Origin: Limibacter armeniacum
GTDB lineage: Bacteria > Bacteroidota > Bacteroidia > Cytophagales > Flammeovirgaceae
Direction of reading: 5' to 3'
Assembly: GCF_036880985.1 (NCBI RefSeq)
Contig: NZ_JBAJNO010000002.1
Span: 248,001-312,000, forward strand
DNA: 64,000 nucleotides
Part shown: piece by piece, positions 35,500-43,236 of the stretch
Layout: each line of letters begins with the position of its first letter
Position numbering within the stretch: position 1 is the first letter of the stretch
Program-made: the position numbers and the translations under genes
The notes under the pieces: model-generated
What the model was told of the DNA's origin: nothing
The model's input: only the letters and a program-made list of their open reading frames with translations
Database searches by the model: none

Positions 35500-35619
35500 A
35501 CACACCAAGTCACTCAAAAATTTTGGGAAGAAAAATAGGGGAATCGTGTGGGAATCACGAGCTGTAGCGCAACTGTGAGTGGCGTTATGCCATAAGCCAG
35601 ATTACCTTTCTTGGTGTGT
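35500..35619 (+). ncRNA. Cobalamin riboswitch upstream of nrdBA
   Basis: The closing stem is ACACACCAAG (35500-35509) with CTTGGTGTGT (35610-35619), ten perfect pairs. Inside are the conserved core pieces GGGAATCGTGTGGGAATCAC, GCTGTAGCGCAACTGTGA and the B12 box AAGCCAGATTACCT. The overall size of about 120 bases fits a compact cobalamin class. A U-rich/A-rich pair of arms at about 35622-35647 may form the expression platform. It should reduce synthesis of the B12-independent ribonucleotide reductase when cobalamin is plentiful, implying that a B12-dependent (class II) enzyme exists elsewhere in the genome. Confidence 0.88.
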
Positions 35620-35753
35620 GGATTTTGCTTTCGCATCAAAAGCAAATGTCTAGATCGATCAACAAAGTCATTTATGCCAAAATGTCTCTGATGGGTGTGT
35701 TCTGTACATATTGCTGGTGCGAATGGTTTTCTCAATACAATAAAAGCAGCAAT

Positions 35754-36728
35754 ATGAGTATCTTTGACAGACGTATTAACTACAAACCATTTGAATACCC
35801 TGAAGTATTACAGTTTACAGAAGCAATTAACAAGTCTTTCTGGGTACATTCAGAAGTAGATTTTACTGCAGACGTACAGGATTTTCATTCTTACCTGAAT
35901 GAAAATGAAAAAGAGGTTGTGAAGAGAAGTCTTTTGGCTATTGCTCAAATTGAGGTAGCTGTGAAGTCTTTTTGGGGCGACCTGTATCACCATTTTCCAA
36001 AGCCTGAATTTAATGGATTGGGAAGCACTTTTGCTGAATGTGAATTCCGCCATTCAGAAGCGTACTCCCGTTTGTTAGATGTATTGGGTTACAATAGCGA
36101 GTTTGGAAAACTAATTGAGACGCCTGTAATCCGTCAGCGTATTGACTATCTTTCGGATGCTTTGGCACATACTAAGTCTCAGGACAAAAAGAAATACGTT
36201 TTCTCGTTGATCCTTTTCTCTATCCTGATCGAAAACGTATCATTGTTCAGCCAATTCGCGATTATCCTTTCATTTACTCGTTTTAAGGGAGTAATGAAAA
36301 ATATCAGCAACATCATTGCTTGGACTTCTATTGACGAACAGGTACATGCAAATGCAGGAATCTATATCGTGAATACGATCAAGTCAGAATTCCCTGATTT
36401 CTTCGATGAGGAGACAGTTGAAGAGTTACGTGAAATTGTGGCAGATTCTATTCAAGTTGAGTCAAATATTCTAGACTGGATTTTTGAAGGAGGTGAAATT
36501 GAAAACATCAGCAAGGAAAACCTTTTAAACTTTATGAAGTTCCGTGTTGATGATAGCCTTACTAAAATTGGCCTTGATAAACTTTATTATGTTTCTGACA
36601 GCAATTACCAGCCAATGGTATGGTTTGAGGAAGAAGTTTTTGCTAACAGTTTGGATGACTTTTTCGCTAAGCGTCCGGTAGAATATACCAAACATGACAA
36701 GAGCATCACTGCTGATGACCTGTTTTAA
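35754..36728 (+). CDS. nrdB: Ribonucleoside-diphosphate reductase, class I beta (radical) subunit
   Basis: A 324-residue R2 protein starting at SIFDRRINYKPFEYP; the open frame extends 46 codons upstream into the riboswitch and is not translated there. Diiron ligands are seen as Glu67 (AQIEVAV), Glu97 and His100 (CEFRHSEAY), Glu160 (LIENVSLF), Glu195 and His198 (DEQVHANAG). The radical tyrosine is Tyr104, four residues after His100. The first ligand is Glu where many class Ia/Ib proteins have Asp. The acidic C-terminal tail (ITADDLF) should dock into the alpha subunit. It supplies the radical for dNTP synthesis with NrdA, encoded 185 bases downstream. Confidence 0.93.
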   Translation: MSIFDRRINYKPFEYPEVLQFTEAINKSFWVHSEVDFTADVQDFHSYLNENEKEVVKRSLLAIAQIEVAVKSFWGDLYHHFPKPEFNGLGSTFAECEFRHSEAYSRLLDVLGYNSEFGKLIETPVIRQRIDYLSDALAHTKSQDKKKYVFSLILFSILIENVSLFSQFAIILSFTRFKGVMKNISNIIAWTSIDEQVHANAGIYIVNTIKSEFPDFFDEETVEELREIVADSIQVESNILDWIFEGGEIENISKENLLNFMKFRVDDSLTKIGLDKLYYVSDSNYQPMVWFEEEVFANSLDDFFAKRPVEYTKHDKSITADDLF

Positions 36729-36913
36729 TAAATGTTGCTAGCTGATCAACTGTATCCGAAATCAAGTTATAATAATTAGGAGGTTCTTGATCCAGTTAAA
36801 AAGATACTCTAAAGGAGAGGTGGATATAAACCCAATAATGCTACTTTTTTTTATCTCTCTGAATGGCTGTGATATATAGTAGTTCTTTTTTTAAAGAGAA
36901 AAGCGAAAGATAA

Positions 36914-38560
36914 ATGGAAAGATTATGGTGGCTCAATGAAGAGAGCCAGAATATGCTCAATAGAGGTTATCTATTGAAAGGCGAAACTGTTCAGGCAGCA
37001 ATCAGACGAGTAGCTACAGCTGCTGCTAAGCGTCTGTACAAACCTGAAATGGCAGAGTCTTTTGTTGAAATTATTGAAAAAGGGTGGATAAGCCTTAGTT
37101 CTCCGATTTGGGCGAACATGGGAACAGAAAGAGGTCTTCCTATTTCTTGTTTCAACGTACATGTACCTGATAATATCGAAAGCATTACCCACAAACTTGG
37201 TGAGGTGATTATGCAAACCAAAATTGGTGGTGGTACATCAGGTTATTTTGGTGAGCTTCGTGAGCGTGGTAGTGCCGTAACAGATAATGGTAGAAGTAGT
37301 GGTGCAGTTAGTTTTATGAAACTATTTGACACTGCGATGGACACTATTTCACAAGGAGGCGTAAGAAGAGGTGCATTTGCGGCATACCTTGACATCGACC
37401 ATTCGGATATCAAAGAGTTTTTGGAGATCAAAAACATTGGTAACCCTATTCAGAACCTGTTCTTTGGTGTTTGTGTACCAGACTACTGGATGCAGGAAAT
37501 GATTGATGGTGATAGAGAGAAAAGAGAAATTTGGGCAAAAGTACTGGAAAGCAGACAGCAGAAGGGATTGCCGTATATTTTCTTCTCAGACAATATCAAC
37601 CGTTTCAAACCGGATGTCTATAAGGATAAGAACCTGACAATCCATGCAAGTAACTTGTGTTCAGAAATTGCCTTGCCTTCAAGTCATGATGAGTCATTTA
37701 TTTGCTGTCTGGCTTCTATGAACCTTGAACTGTATGATGAGTGGAAGGATACGGATGCCGTTAAAATAGCCATCTACCTGCTTGATGCGGTACTTCAGGA
37801 ATTTATCGTTAAAACAGAAGGTAACTATTACCTTGCTTCAGCAAACCGTTTTGCCAAAAGACACCGTGCTCTTGGATTGGGCGCTATGGGTTGGCACTCA
37901 TATTTGCAGAAGAATATGATTCCTTTTGAAGGAATGCAGTCAAAAGCACTGACAAACAAAATCTTCAAAGGAATCCAAGAGAAAGCCAATGAGGCAAGCC
38001 GAGAACTGGCTGAAATCTATGGTGAGCCAGAGATATTGGAAGGATACGGCAGACGTAACTCTACATTGATGGCGATTGCTCCAACTACTTCTTCATCTGC
38101 TATTTTGGGTCAGACATCTCCGGGCATCGAGCCATTTAGTAGTAACTACTACAAGGCAGGTTTGGCTAAGGGTAACTTTATGCGTAAGAATAAATACCTG
38201 AAGAAGCTGTTGGTAGAGAAAGGTATGGATTCTGAGGCTACTTGGCACAGCATCATGCTGCAGCATGGTAGTGTACAGCACCTTGATGGATTGACTGAAG
38301 AGGAGAAAGAAGTATTCAAGACGTTTAAGGAAATCAGCCAGCTGGAGATTATCCAACAGGCTTCTATCCGTCAGAAGTTTATTGATCAGGCGCAAAGCTT
38401 GAACCTGAATATTCCGTTTGACCTACCTGTTAAGGAAGTGAACAGGTTACTGATTGAGGCTTGGAAATTGGGTGTTAAGACTTTGTATTACCAAAGAAGC
38501 CAAAGTGTGTCAAAAGAGTTTATTGCAAACTTGGTGACTTGCTCAAGCTGTGAGTCATAA
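36914..38560 (+). CDS. nrdA: Ribonucleoside-diphosphate reductase, class I alpha (catalytic) subunit
   Basis: A compact 548-residue catalytic subunit without an N-terminal ATP cone. Active-site residues: Cys79 (LPISCFNVHVP) and Cys264 or Cys265 (ESFICCLASMNLE) as the redox pair, and Cys249 with Glu251 in NLCSEIALP as radical cysteine and base. The radical-transfer tyrosines are in TLYYQRSQS (about 525-526), and the C-terminal CSSC (543-546) is the thioredoxin-accessible pair. Without the ATP cone it should lack the usual dATP overall-activity switch, so supply may depend more on the upstream riboswitch. A terminator follows the gene. Confidence 0.93.
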   Translation: MERLWWLNEESQNMLNRGYLLKGETVQAAIRRVATAAAKRLYKPEMAESFVEIIEKGWISLSSPIWANMGTERGLPISCFNVHVPDNIESITHKLGEVIMQTKIGGGTSGYFGELRERGSAVTDNGRSSGAVSFMKLFDTAMDTISQGGVRRGAFAAYLDIDHSDIKEFLEIKNIGNPIQNLFFGVCVPDYWMQEMIDGDREKREIWAKVLESRQQKGLPYIFFSDNINRFKPDVYKDKNLTIHASNLCSEIALPSSHDESFICCLASMNLELYDEWKDTDAVKIAIYLLDAVLQEFIVKTEGNYYLASANRFAKRHRALGLGAMGWHSYLQKNMIPFEGMQSKALTNKIFKGIQEKANEASRELAEIYGEPEILEGYGRRNSTLMAIAPTTSSSAILGQTSPGIEPFSSNYYKAGLAKGNFMRKNKYLKKLLVEKGMDSEATWHSIMLQHGSVQHLDGLTEEEKEVFKTFKEISQLEIIQQASIRQKFIDQAQSLNLNIPFDLPVKEVNRLLIEAWKLGVKTLYYQRSQSVSKEFIANLVTCSSCES

Positions 38561-38590
38561 TCAATGATTCATTAGCCTATAAAAAATATA

Positions 38591-38624
38591 AATCCCCCTT
38601 ACGAAGAGTGAGGGGGATTTTTTG
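38591..38624 (+). terminator. Rho-independent terminator of nrdBA
   Basis: AATCCCCCTTAC and GTGAGGGGGATT form a strong stem, followed by a run of T, 30 bases after the nrdA stop. Confidence 0.88.
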
Positions 38625-38719
38625 ATTTAGAAAACCCTAAATGAGCTAATATTGAATGTTAATAGTATAATTTTTTTAGTTAGCCGTAGTTTAAAAATGA
38701 TTTAGAGTATAGCTATGTT

Positions 38720-39643
38720 TTATCTCCACTTCACTGTAATAAAGCGATTGGCTTTCTGGAAATGCTCCGGAATATTGTGCTGAATCGTCTTCCTTAGGTT
38801 TGCCAGCAAAAGCTCTTTTGTAAAACTCTTATGAACCACAAGGCTGATTTCTCTGGCTGGTTTAGGCTCCTGAAATTCCCTGACAAATTCATGGTCAAGT
38901 ACTTGAAGATAGGAAAGCTCCGGAATCAGGGTATAGCCATTTGTATGGGGGATTAGCCGTTTCAAGGTTTCAATTGATCCACTCTCAAAAGAGATATTTT
39001 GATGGTAGCTTCTCAACTCACAGATTTCAAGTACCTGATTCCTGAAACAATGCCCCTCATTCAATAGCCAAAGCCCTTCTCTTTTTAAGTCATCAGGTGT
39101 TACTTGTCCACATTGCATAATCTCATGGTCTTTGTGGGCATACACCATAAAAGGCTCATAGAAAATAGGAATTTCCCTGATTTGTTCATCTCCAGAAGGG
39201 GTTGCCATCAATCCTAAGTCTAGCGTGCCATTGGTCAGGGTATTGATCATTTCCTCACTTTGCATCTCTTTTATCTCCAACCGTGTATCGGGATACAACG
39301 CTGTAAACTCTTTTAGAAACAGTGGCAGCAGATACTGTGACAAGGTGGGGATAATACCCAACCTGAATGTCCCACTTATTTCATTCCGGTCATCACTGAC
39401 CATCGTTTTCAGCTGCTCTACATCCCGTAATATTTGCCTTGCTTTCAGGATAAACTTCTTGCCCATAGGAGTAGGAGTCAAAGGTTGTTTGGAACGATCA
39501 AATAGCAGGAGTCCTACCTGTTCTTCCAGTTTTTTGACTTGCAGTGTCAGAGTCGGTTGTGCTACATGGCAGCTCTCTGCTGCCTTGACATAATGTCGGT
39601 GATTGTCCAATGCCACTACATATTGCAACTGTTGTAAAGTCAT
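38720..39643 (-). CDS. oxyR: OxyR, LysR-type hydrogen-peroxide sensor
   Basis: A 307-residue LysR-family regulator: N-terminal winged helix (TLQQLQYVVALDNHRHYVKAAESCHVAQPTLTLQVKKLEEQVG) and a periplasmic-binding-like sensor domain. The two peroxide-sensing cysteines are at Cys199 (EGHCFRNQ) and Cys208 (LEICEL), spaced nine residues apart and at the same numbers as in E. coli OxyR, which makes the assignment firm. It is divergent from hemH, with katA just beyond, and probably activates both under peroxide stress through the palindromes in the 246-base spacer. Confidence 0.93.
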   Translation of the reverse strand: MTLQQLQYVVALDNHRHYVKAAESCHVAQPTLTLQVKKLEEQVGLLLFDRSKQPLTPTPMGKKFILKARQILRDVEQLKTMVSDDRNEISGTFRLGIIPTLSQYLLPLFLKEFTALYPDTRLEIKEMQSEEMINTLTNGTLDLGLMATPSGDEQIREIPIFYEPFMVYAHKDHEIMQCGQVTPDDLKREGLWLLNEGHCFRNQVLEICELRSYHQNISFESGSIETLKRLIPHTNGYTLIPELSYLQVLDHEFVREFQEPKPAREISLVVHKSFTKELLLANLRKTIQHNIPEHFQKANRFITVKWR

Positions 39644-39748
39644 AATTGCTGGATTTAATAATGCCTTCTTAGTTTTTGTTGATCTATAATGGATTGAATT
39701 ACAGATTCAAATGCAAACATATTTATTTTATAAATATACTACTTAATA

Positions 39749-39772
39749 TTATCAATTTGATAAATATTTATC
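39749..39772. promoter_or_regulatory. Overlapping palindromes, candidate OxyR operator
   Basis: TTATCAATTTGATAA (39749-39763) is a perfect palindrome with a one-base centre, and GATAAATATTTATC (39759-39772) a second perfect one overlapping it. They lie between a TTTG (39756-39759) and the -7-like box upstream of hemH. OxyR binding is inferred from position. Confidence 0.5.
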
Positions 39773-39779
39773 ACTATTG

Positions 39780-39788
39780 AATCTTTGC
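39780..39788 (+). promoter_or_regulatory. -7-like element AATCTTTGC of hemH
   Basis: One mismatch to TAnnTTTGY, 20 bases after a TTTG at 39756-39759, which is the spacing of Bacteroidota sigma-70 promoters. Confidence 0.4.
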
Positions 39789-39889
39789 ATAACACAAATG
39801 AACAATAGAACAGAATAATTGAAGTATAGAGGAAATAATTGATTTTCTGACGCTTAAAAAAATCAAATCAACCACGTAAGTAGCTGGAC

Positions 39890-40921
39890 ATGAAAAAAGT
39901 AGGAATATTGTTAGTAAACCTTGGCACGCCTAATACACCGGAAAGAAGCTCAGTAAGAAAGTACCTGACAGAATTCTTGATGGATAATCGAGTGATAGAC
40001 ATTCCTTATTGGAAGAGGTCACTACTGGTCAAAGGGGTTATTGCACCATTCAGGTCTAAGCATGTGGCGAAAGAATATAAAAAGCTTTGGGGAGAAGATG
40101 GGGGACCTTTGCTTGTTCATGGCAGATCATTGGAGAAAAAACTAAATGAAATGTACCGAAGTGCAGGGATACAGGTGACAGTCCAACTGGCAATGCGTTA
40201 CCAGAACCCTTCAATTCAGGCAGGATTGGAAGCCCTTAGAGAGGAGCAAGTAGAAAAGATTGTCGTATTTCCACTGTTTCCTCAGTATGCTTCTGCCACT
40301 ACAGGTTCTGTTGCCCAGAAAGTGATGGAAGTCGTATCTACTTGGCAGGTTATTCCAAGCATGGAGTTTATCAATTCTTATCACACTCATCCGCTTTATA
40401 TCGATGCATTTGTGGAGAAGGTTAAAAAGGATATTGAAAAGTATAAGCCTGAACATGTACTGTTCAGCTATCACGGTGTCCCTGAAAGACATATCACAAA
40501 GCTGAATAAGGAAGTAAGGAGAAAAAACAATCCTTATGACTATAAAGTAGCCTGCAAGGAAACCTCCGACCTGATTGCAGATAAGTTAGGGCTTAGCCGA
40601 CCTTCCTATACCACATCGTTTCAGAGCCGATTAGGGAAAGACCCTTGGATCAAACCATATACCGATGCCACAATTGAGTCACTGGCTCAGGCTGGCACCA
40701 AGAACCTTCTGGTGGTATCCCCATCATTCGTGGCAGACTGCCTTGAGACTACTCTGGAAATAGGAGAGGAATACCGTGAGTTGTTCGAATCACTTGGTGG
40801 GCAAAAATTTCATTTTACGGAAAGTCTGAATGACGATGAACAGTGGGTGGAAGCCATCTTCAATATTATCAATATAAAGAACTCAAACCGTTTGTCTGTC
40901 AGTAAAATTCATGCAGCCTGA
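39890..40921 (+). CDS. hemH: Ferrochelatase
   Basis: A 343-residue protein of normal ferrochelatase length. It begins KKVGILLVNLGTPNTPE (family signature), contains VVFPLFPQYASATTGS, the active-site histidine in LFSYHGVPERH, TSFQSRLGKDPWIKPYTD and the metal-path glutamate in VADCLETTLEIGEEYRELF. It inserts ferrous iron into protoporphyrin IX at the inner membrane to make heme. Placed between oxyR and katA, it probably raises heme supply when catalase is induced. Confidence 0.95.
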   Translation: MKKVGILLVNLGTPNTPERSSVRKYLTEFLMDNRVIDIPYWKRSLLVKGVIAPFRSKHVAKEYKKLWGEDGGPLLVHGRSLEKKLNEMYRSAGIQVTVQLAMRYQNPSIQAGLEALREEQVEKIVVFPLFPQYASATTGSVAQKVMEVVSTWQVIPSMEFINSYHTHPLYIDAFVEKVKKDIEKYKPEHVLFSYHGVPERHITKLNKEVRRKNNPYDYKVACKETSDLIADKLGLSRPSYTTSFQSRLGKDPWIKPYTDATIESLAQAGTKNLLVVSPSFVADCLETTLEIGEEYRELFESLGGQKFHFTESLNDDEQWVEAIFNIINIKNSNRLSVSKIHAA

Positions 40922-41058
40922 CAGGATTGTAAATCTTTAATAACTGTATTGCAGGGATAATTTTACCTTCTCACACTTCCAAAAGGAAATTTAAAGGCAA
41001 TGACTATGATCAAGTTTGACGGGGACAATCCTTTAGCTTTTACCTCAGATGCCCTTTA

Positions 41059-41067
41059 TACTTTTGC
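41059..41067 (+). promoter_or_regulatory. -7 element TACTTTTGC of katA
   Basis: An exact TAnnTTTGY match 41 bases before the katA ATG, so catalase has its own promoter in addition to any read-through from hemH. Confidence 0.5.
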
Positions 41068-41107
41068 CCTCAATACCCGCTGAATTATTTAAAACAATAA
41101 AATCTAA

Positions 41108-42562
41108 ATGAATATGGATTCTAAGAAAATGACGACCTCAGCAGGGGCACCTATTGCTAACAATCAACAATCACTTACCGCAGGAACCAGAGGACCAGTA
41201 CTACTGCAAGACTACCAGCTGTTGGAAAAACTGGCGCACCAGAACCGTGAAAGGATTCCTGAGCGTGTTGTGCATGCGAAGGGTTGGGGAGCATTAGGAA
41301 CATTTACAGTGACCAATGATATTACAAGATATACAAGGGCAAATATCTTCTCCACAGTAGGAAAACAGACGCCTTTACTCTCAAGGTTCTCAACTGTGGC
41401 CGGAGAGTTAGGTGCTTCAGACACAGAGCGTGATGTAAGAGGTTTTGCCGTTAAATTCTATACAGAGGAAGGAAACTGGGATATTGTAGGGAATAATACA
41501 CCTGTTTTCTTTATCCGTGATGGTTATAAGTTCCCGGACTTTATCCATACACAGAAACGCCATCCAAGGACTAATCTCCGTTCTCCTGAAGCGATGTGGG
41601 ATTTCTGGTCTCAGACGCCTGAATCATTGCATCAGATTACAATCCTGATGTCTGACAGGGGTATACCACAGACACCAATGCACATGAATGGTTATGGCTC
41701 TCATACTTATTCGTTCTGGAATGACAAGGGAGAACGTTTCTGGGTGAAATTCCACTTCAAGACGCAGCAGGGACATAAGCATTATACCAATGAAGAAGCA
41801 GCGAAGATTACTGGTGAGACAAGGGAAAAATATCAGGAAGAGCTTTATGGCGCAATTGAGAAAGGTGAATTTCCTAAGTGGACACTCTATGTTCAGGTAA
41901 TGCCGGAAGCAGATGCGGAGAAAACACCGTACAACCCGTTTGACTTGACCAAGGTATGGCCTCATGCGGACTACCCGCTTATTGAGGTGGGCGAGATGGA
42001 ATTGAACCAGAATCCTGATAACTACTGGCAGTATATTGAGAATGCAGCATATTCCCCTTCCAATATTGTTCCGGGTATTGGTTTCTCACCTGACAAGGTG
42101 CTTCAGGCACGTATATTCTCTTATGCAGATGCGCATAGGTATAGGTTAGGAACACATTATGAGGCATTGCCAGCCAATCAACCAAAGTGTCCAATGCACC
42201 ACTACCACAGGGATGGGTCAATGAGGTTCTTTGAGAACTTCAACAGCAATCCGGACGCTTACTACGAGCCGAATACAAAAGGAGGTCCGATAGAAGACAG
42301 TTCAGTTGCTGAGCCACCGATGAAAATCAATGGTGACGTTACCCGATATGAGGAAAACGATACCTACGGTGATTACAAGCAAGCTGGAGACCTGTTCAGG
42401 ATGTTTGATGAAGGACAGAAGGAAAGGCTTTGTACTAATATTGCTGGGGCAATGCAAGGCGTTTCTGAATATATCATTGAGAGACAGCTGGCACACTTTG
42501 AGAAAGCAGATCCTGAATATGCTACAGGAATCAGAAAGTTCTTGAATGTAGCAAGTGTTTAA
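41108..42562 (+). CDS. katA: Monofunctional heme catalase (small-subunit, clade 3 type)
   Basis: A 484-residue catalase without the C-terminal flavodoxin-like domain of large catalases. The catalytic histidine is His56 ([12 protein letters not shown]), the catalytic asparagine is in [21 protein letters not shown] (about 129), and the proximal heme tyrosine is Tyr339 ([14 protein letters not shown]). It has no signal peptide and should protect the cytoplasm from hydrogen peroxide. Two in-frame ATGs lie at the start; the first is kept. It follows hemH by 186 bases and is likely part of the OxyR regulon. Confidence 0.95.
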   Translation: MNMDSKKMTTSAGAPIANNQQSLTAGTRGPVLLQDYQLLEKLAHQNRERIPERVVHAKGWGALGTFTVTNDITRYTRANIFSTVGKQTPLLSRFSTVAGELGASDTERDVRGFAVKFYTEEGNWDIVGNNTPVFFIRDGYKFPDFIHTQKRHPRTNLRSPEAMWDFWSQTPESLHQITILMSDRGIPQTPMHMNGYGSHTYSFWNDKGERFWVKFHFKTQQGHKHYTNEEAAKITGETREKYQEELYGAIEKGEFPKWTLYVQVMPEADAEKTPYNPFDLTKVWPHADYPLIEVGEMELNQNPDNYWQYIENAAYSPSNIVPGIGFSPDKVLQARIFSYADAHRYRLGTHYEALPANQPKCPMHHYHRDGSMRFFENFNSNPDAYYEPNTKGGPIEDSSVAEPPMKINGDVTRYEENDTYGDYKQAGDLFRMFDEGQKERLCTNIAGAMQGVSEYIIERQLAHFEKADPEYATGIRKFLNVASV

Positions 42563-42586
42563 AACATTATATACGGTACCTATGAG

Positions 42587-42631
42587 AGGTGTAGTATGGA
42601 TTAATTCCATGCTGCACCTTTTGTTTTTTTA
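42587..42631 (+). terminator. Rho-independent terminator of katA
   Basis: AGGTGTAGTATGGA and TCCATGCTGCACCT form an imperfect stem, followed by a TTTTGTTTTTTT tract. Confidence 0.75.
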
Positions 42632-43176
42632 TGGATGCTTAAAATAGTGAGACTATAAGTTTGGCCTGTTAGAGAGAAGTTTTGATAATTCTAAACGGAG
42701 AACCCTAACTCTCTAAATCAATTGAAGAAAGTTATTTTCAGAATCATTGTATCATAAACAATACTTTTTAACCTCTAGTACTGTGACAGTTTGTCAAATC
42801 AACGTGTAGTGATATTAGTTAGACCTTTTATATTTTGTCTAAATCTCCTTCCAACATTTTAAAGAGCCCATTTCCCGTCTCAACTTTCTGTCATATTTGA
42901 AAATTTATACCCTGTCATCATTACACTATTTATTAGGATAGGGTAGTGCTGCATGGCTTGTTATGCTAATTTCTAAGCGAAATGGGGTGTATTTAGAGGT
43001 ATTATATCCTTTTTAAGCTGGTAAGGTTTGTTCTATTGTCATTTGTCCATATGTACAGGATCTTATAATTTTAACAATCATTTACAATCGTACACTTTAT
43101 ATGTGTCAAATGTACAGATATGCTAAAACTGAAAATCATACAAACAAATAAGCAAATCCATCAATAGGGTTTCATC

Positions 43177-43184
43177 TAGATTTG
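43177..43184 (+). promoter_or_regulatory. -7-like element TAGATTTG of the tandem SusCD operon
   Basis: Exact TAnnTTTG match 53 bases upstream of the first SusC start. No good -33 TTTG at the usual spacing, as expected for an activator-dependent promoter. Confidence 0.35.
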
Positions 43185-43236
43185 ACTATGCACTGCCCCC
43201 CAATGGGGCACAATAGTAATCCAAAAAATTATTTCA

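Larger units (their letters stand above)
42563..43236. other. 674-base gap between katA and the second glycan locus
   Basis: Holds the katA terminator and the control region of the tandem SusCD operon. Near the downstream end are two TGTACAG motifs (43052 and 43111) and a TAGATTTG -7-like box (43177-43184). No gene is seen. Confidence 0.5.

Noticed and set aside
35616-35753. 46-codon N-terminal extension of nrdB
   Set aside because: It begins inside the riboswitch closing stem and is unlike R2 proteins; the family match starts at the ATG at 35754.
41000-41083. 27-codon open frame between hemH and katA (MTMIKFDGDNP...)
   Set aside because: It overlaps the likely katA -7 promoter box at 41059-41067 and has no clear ribosome site; more likely a chance frame in the control region.
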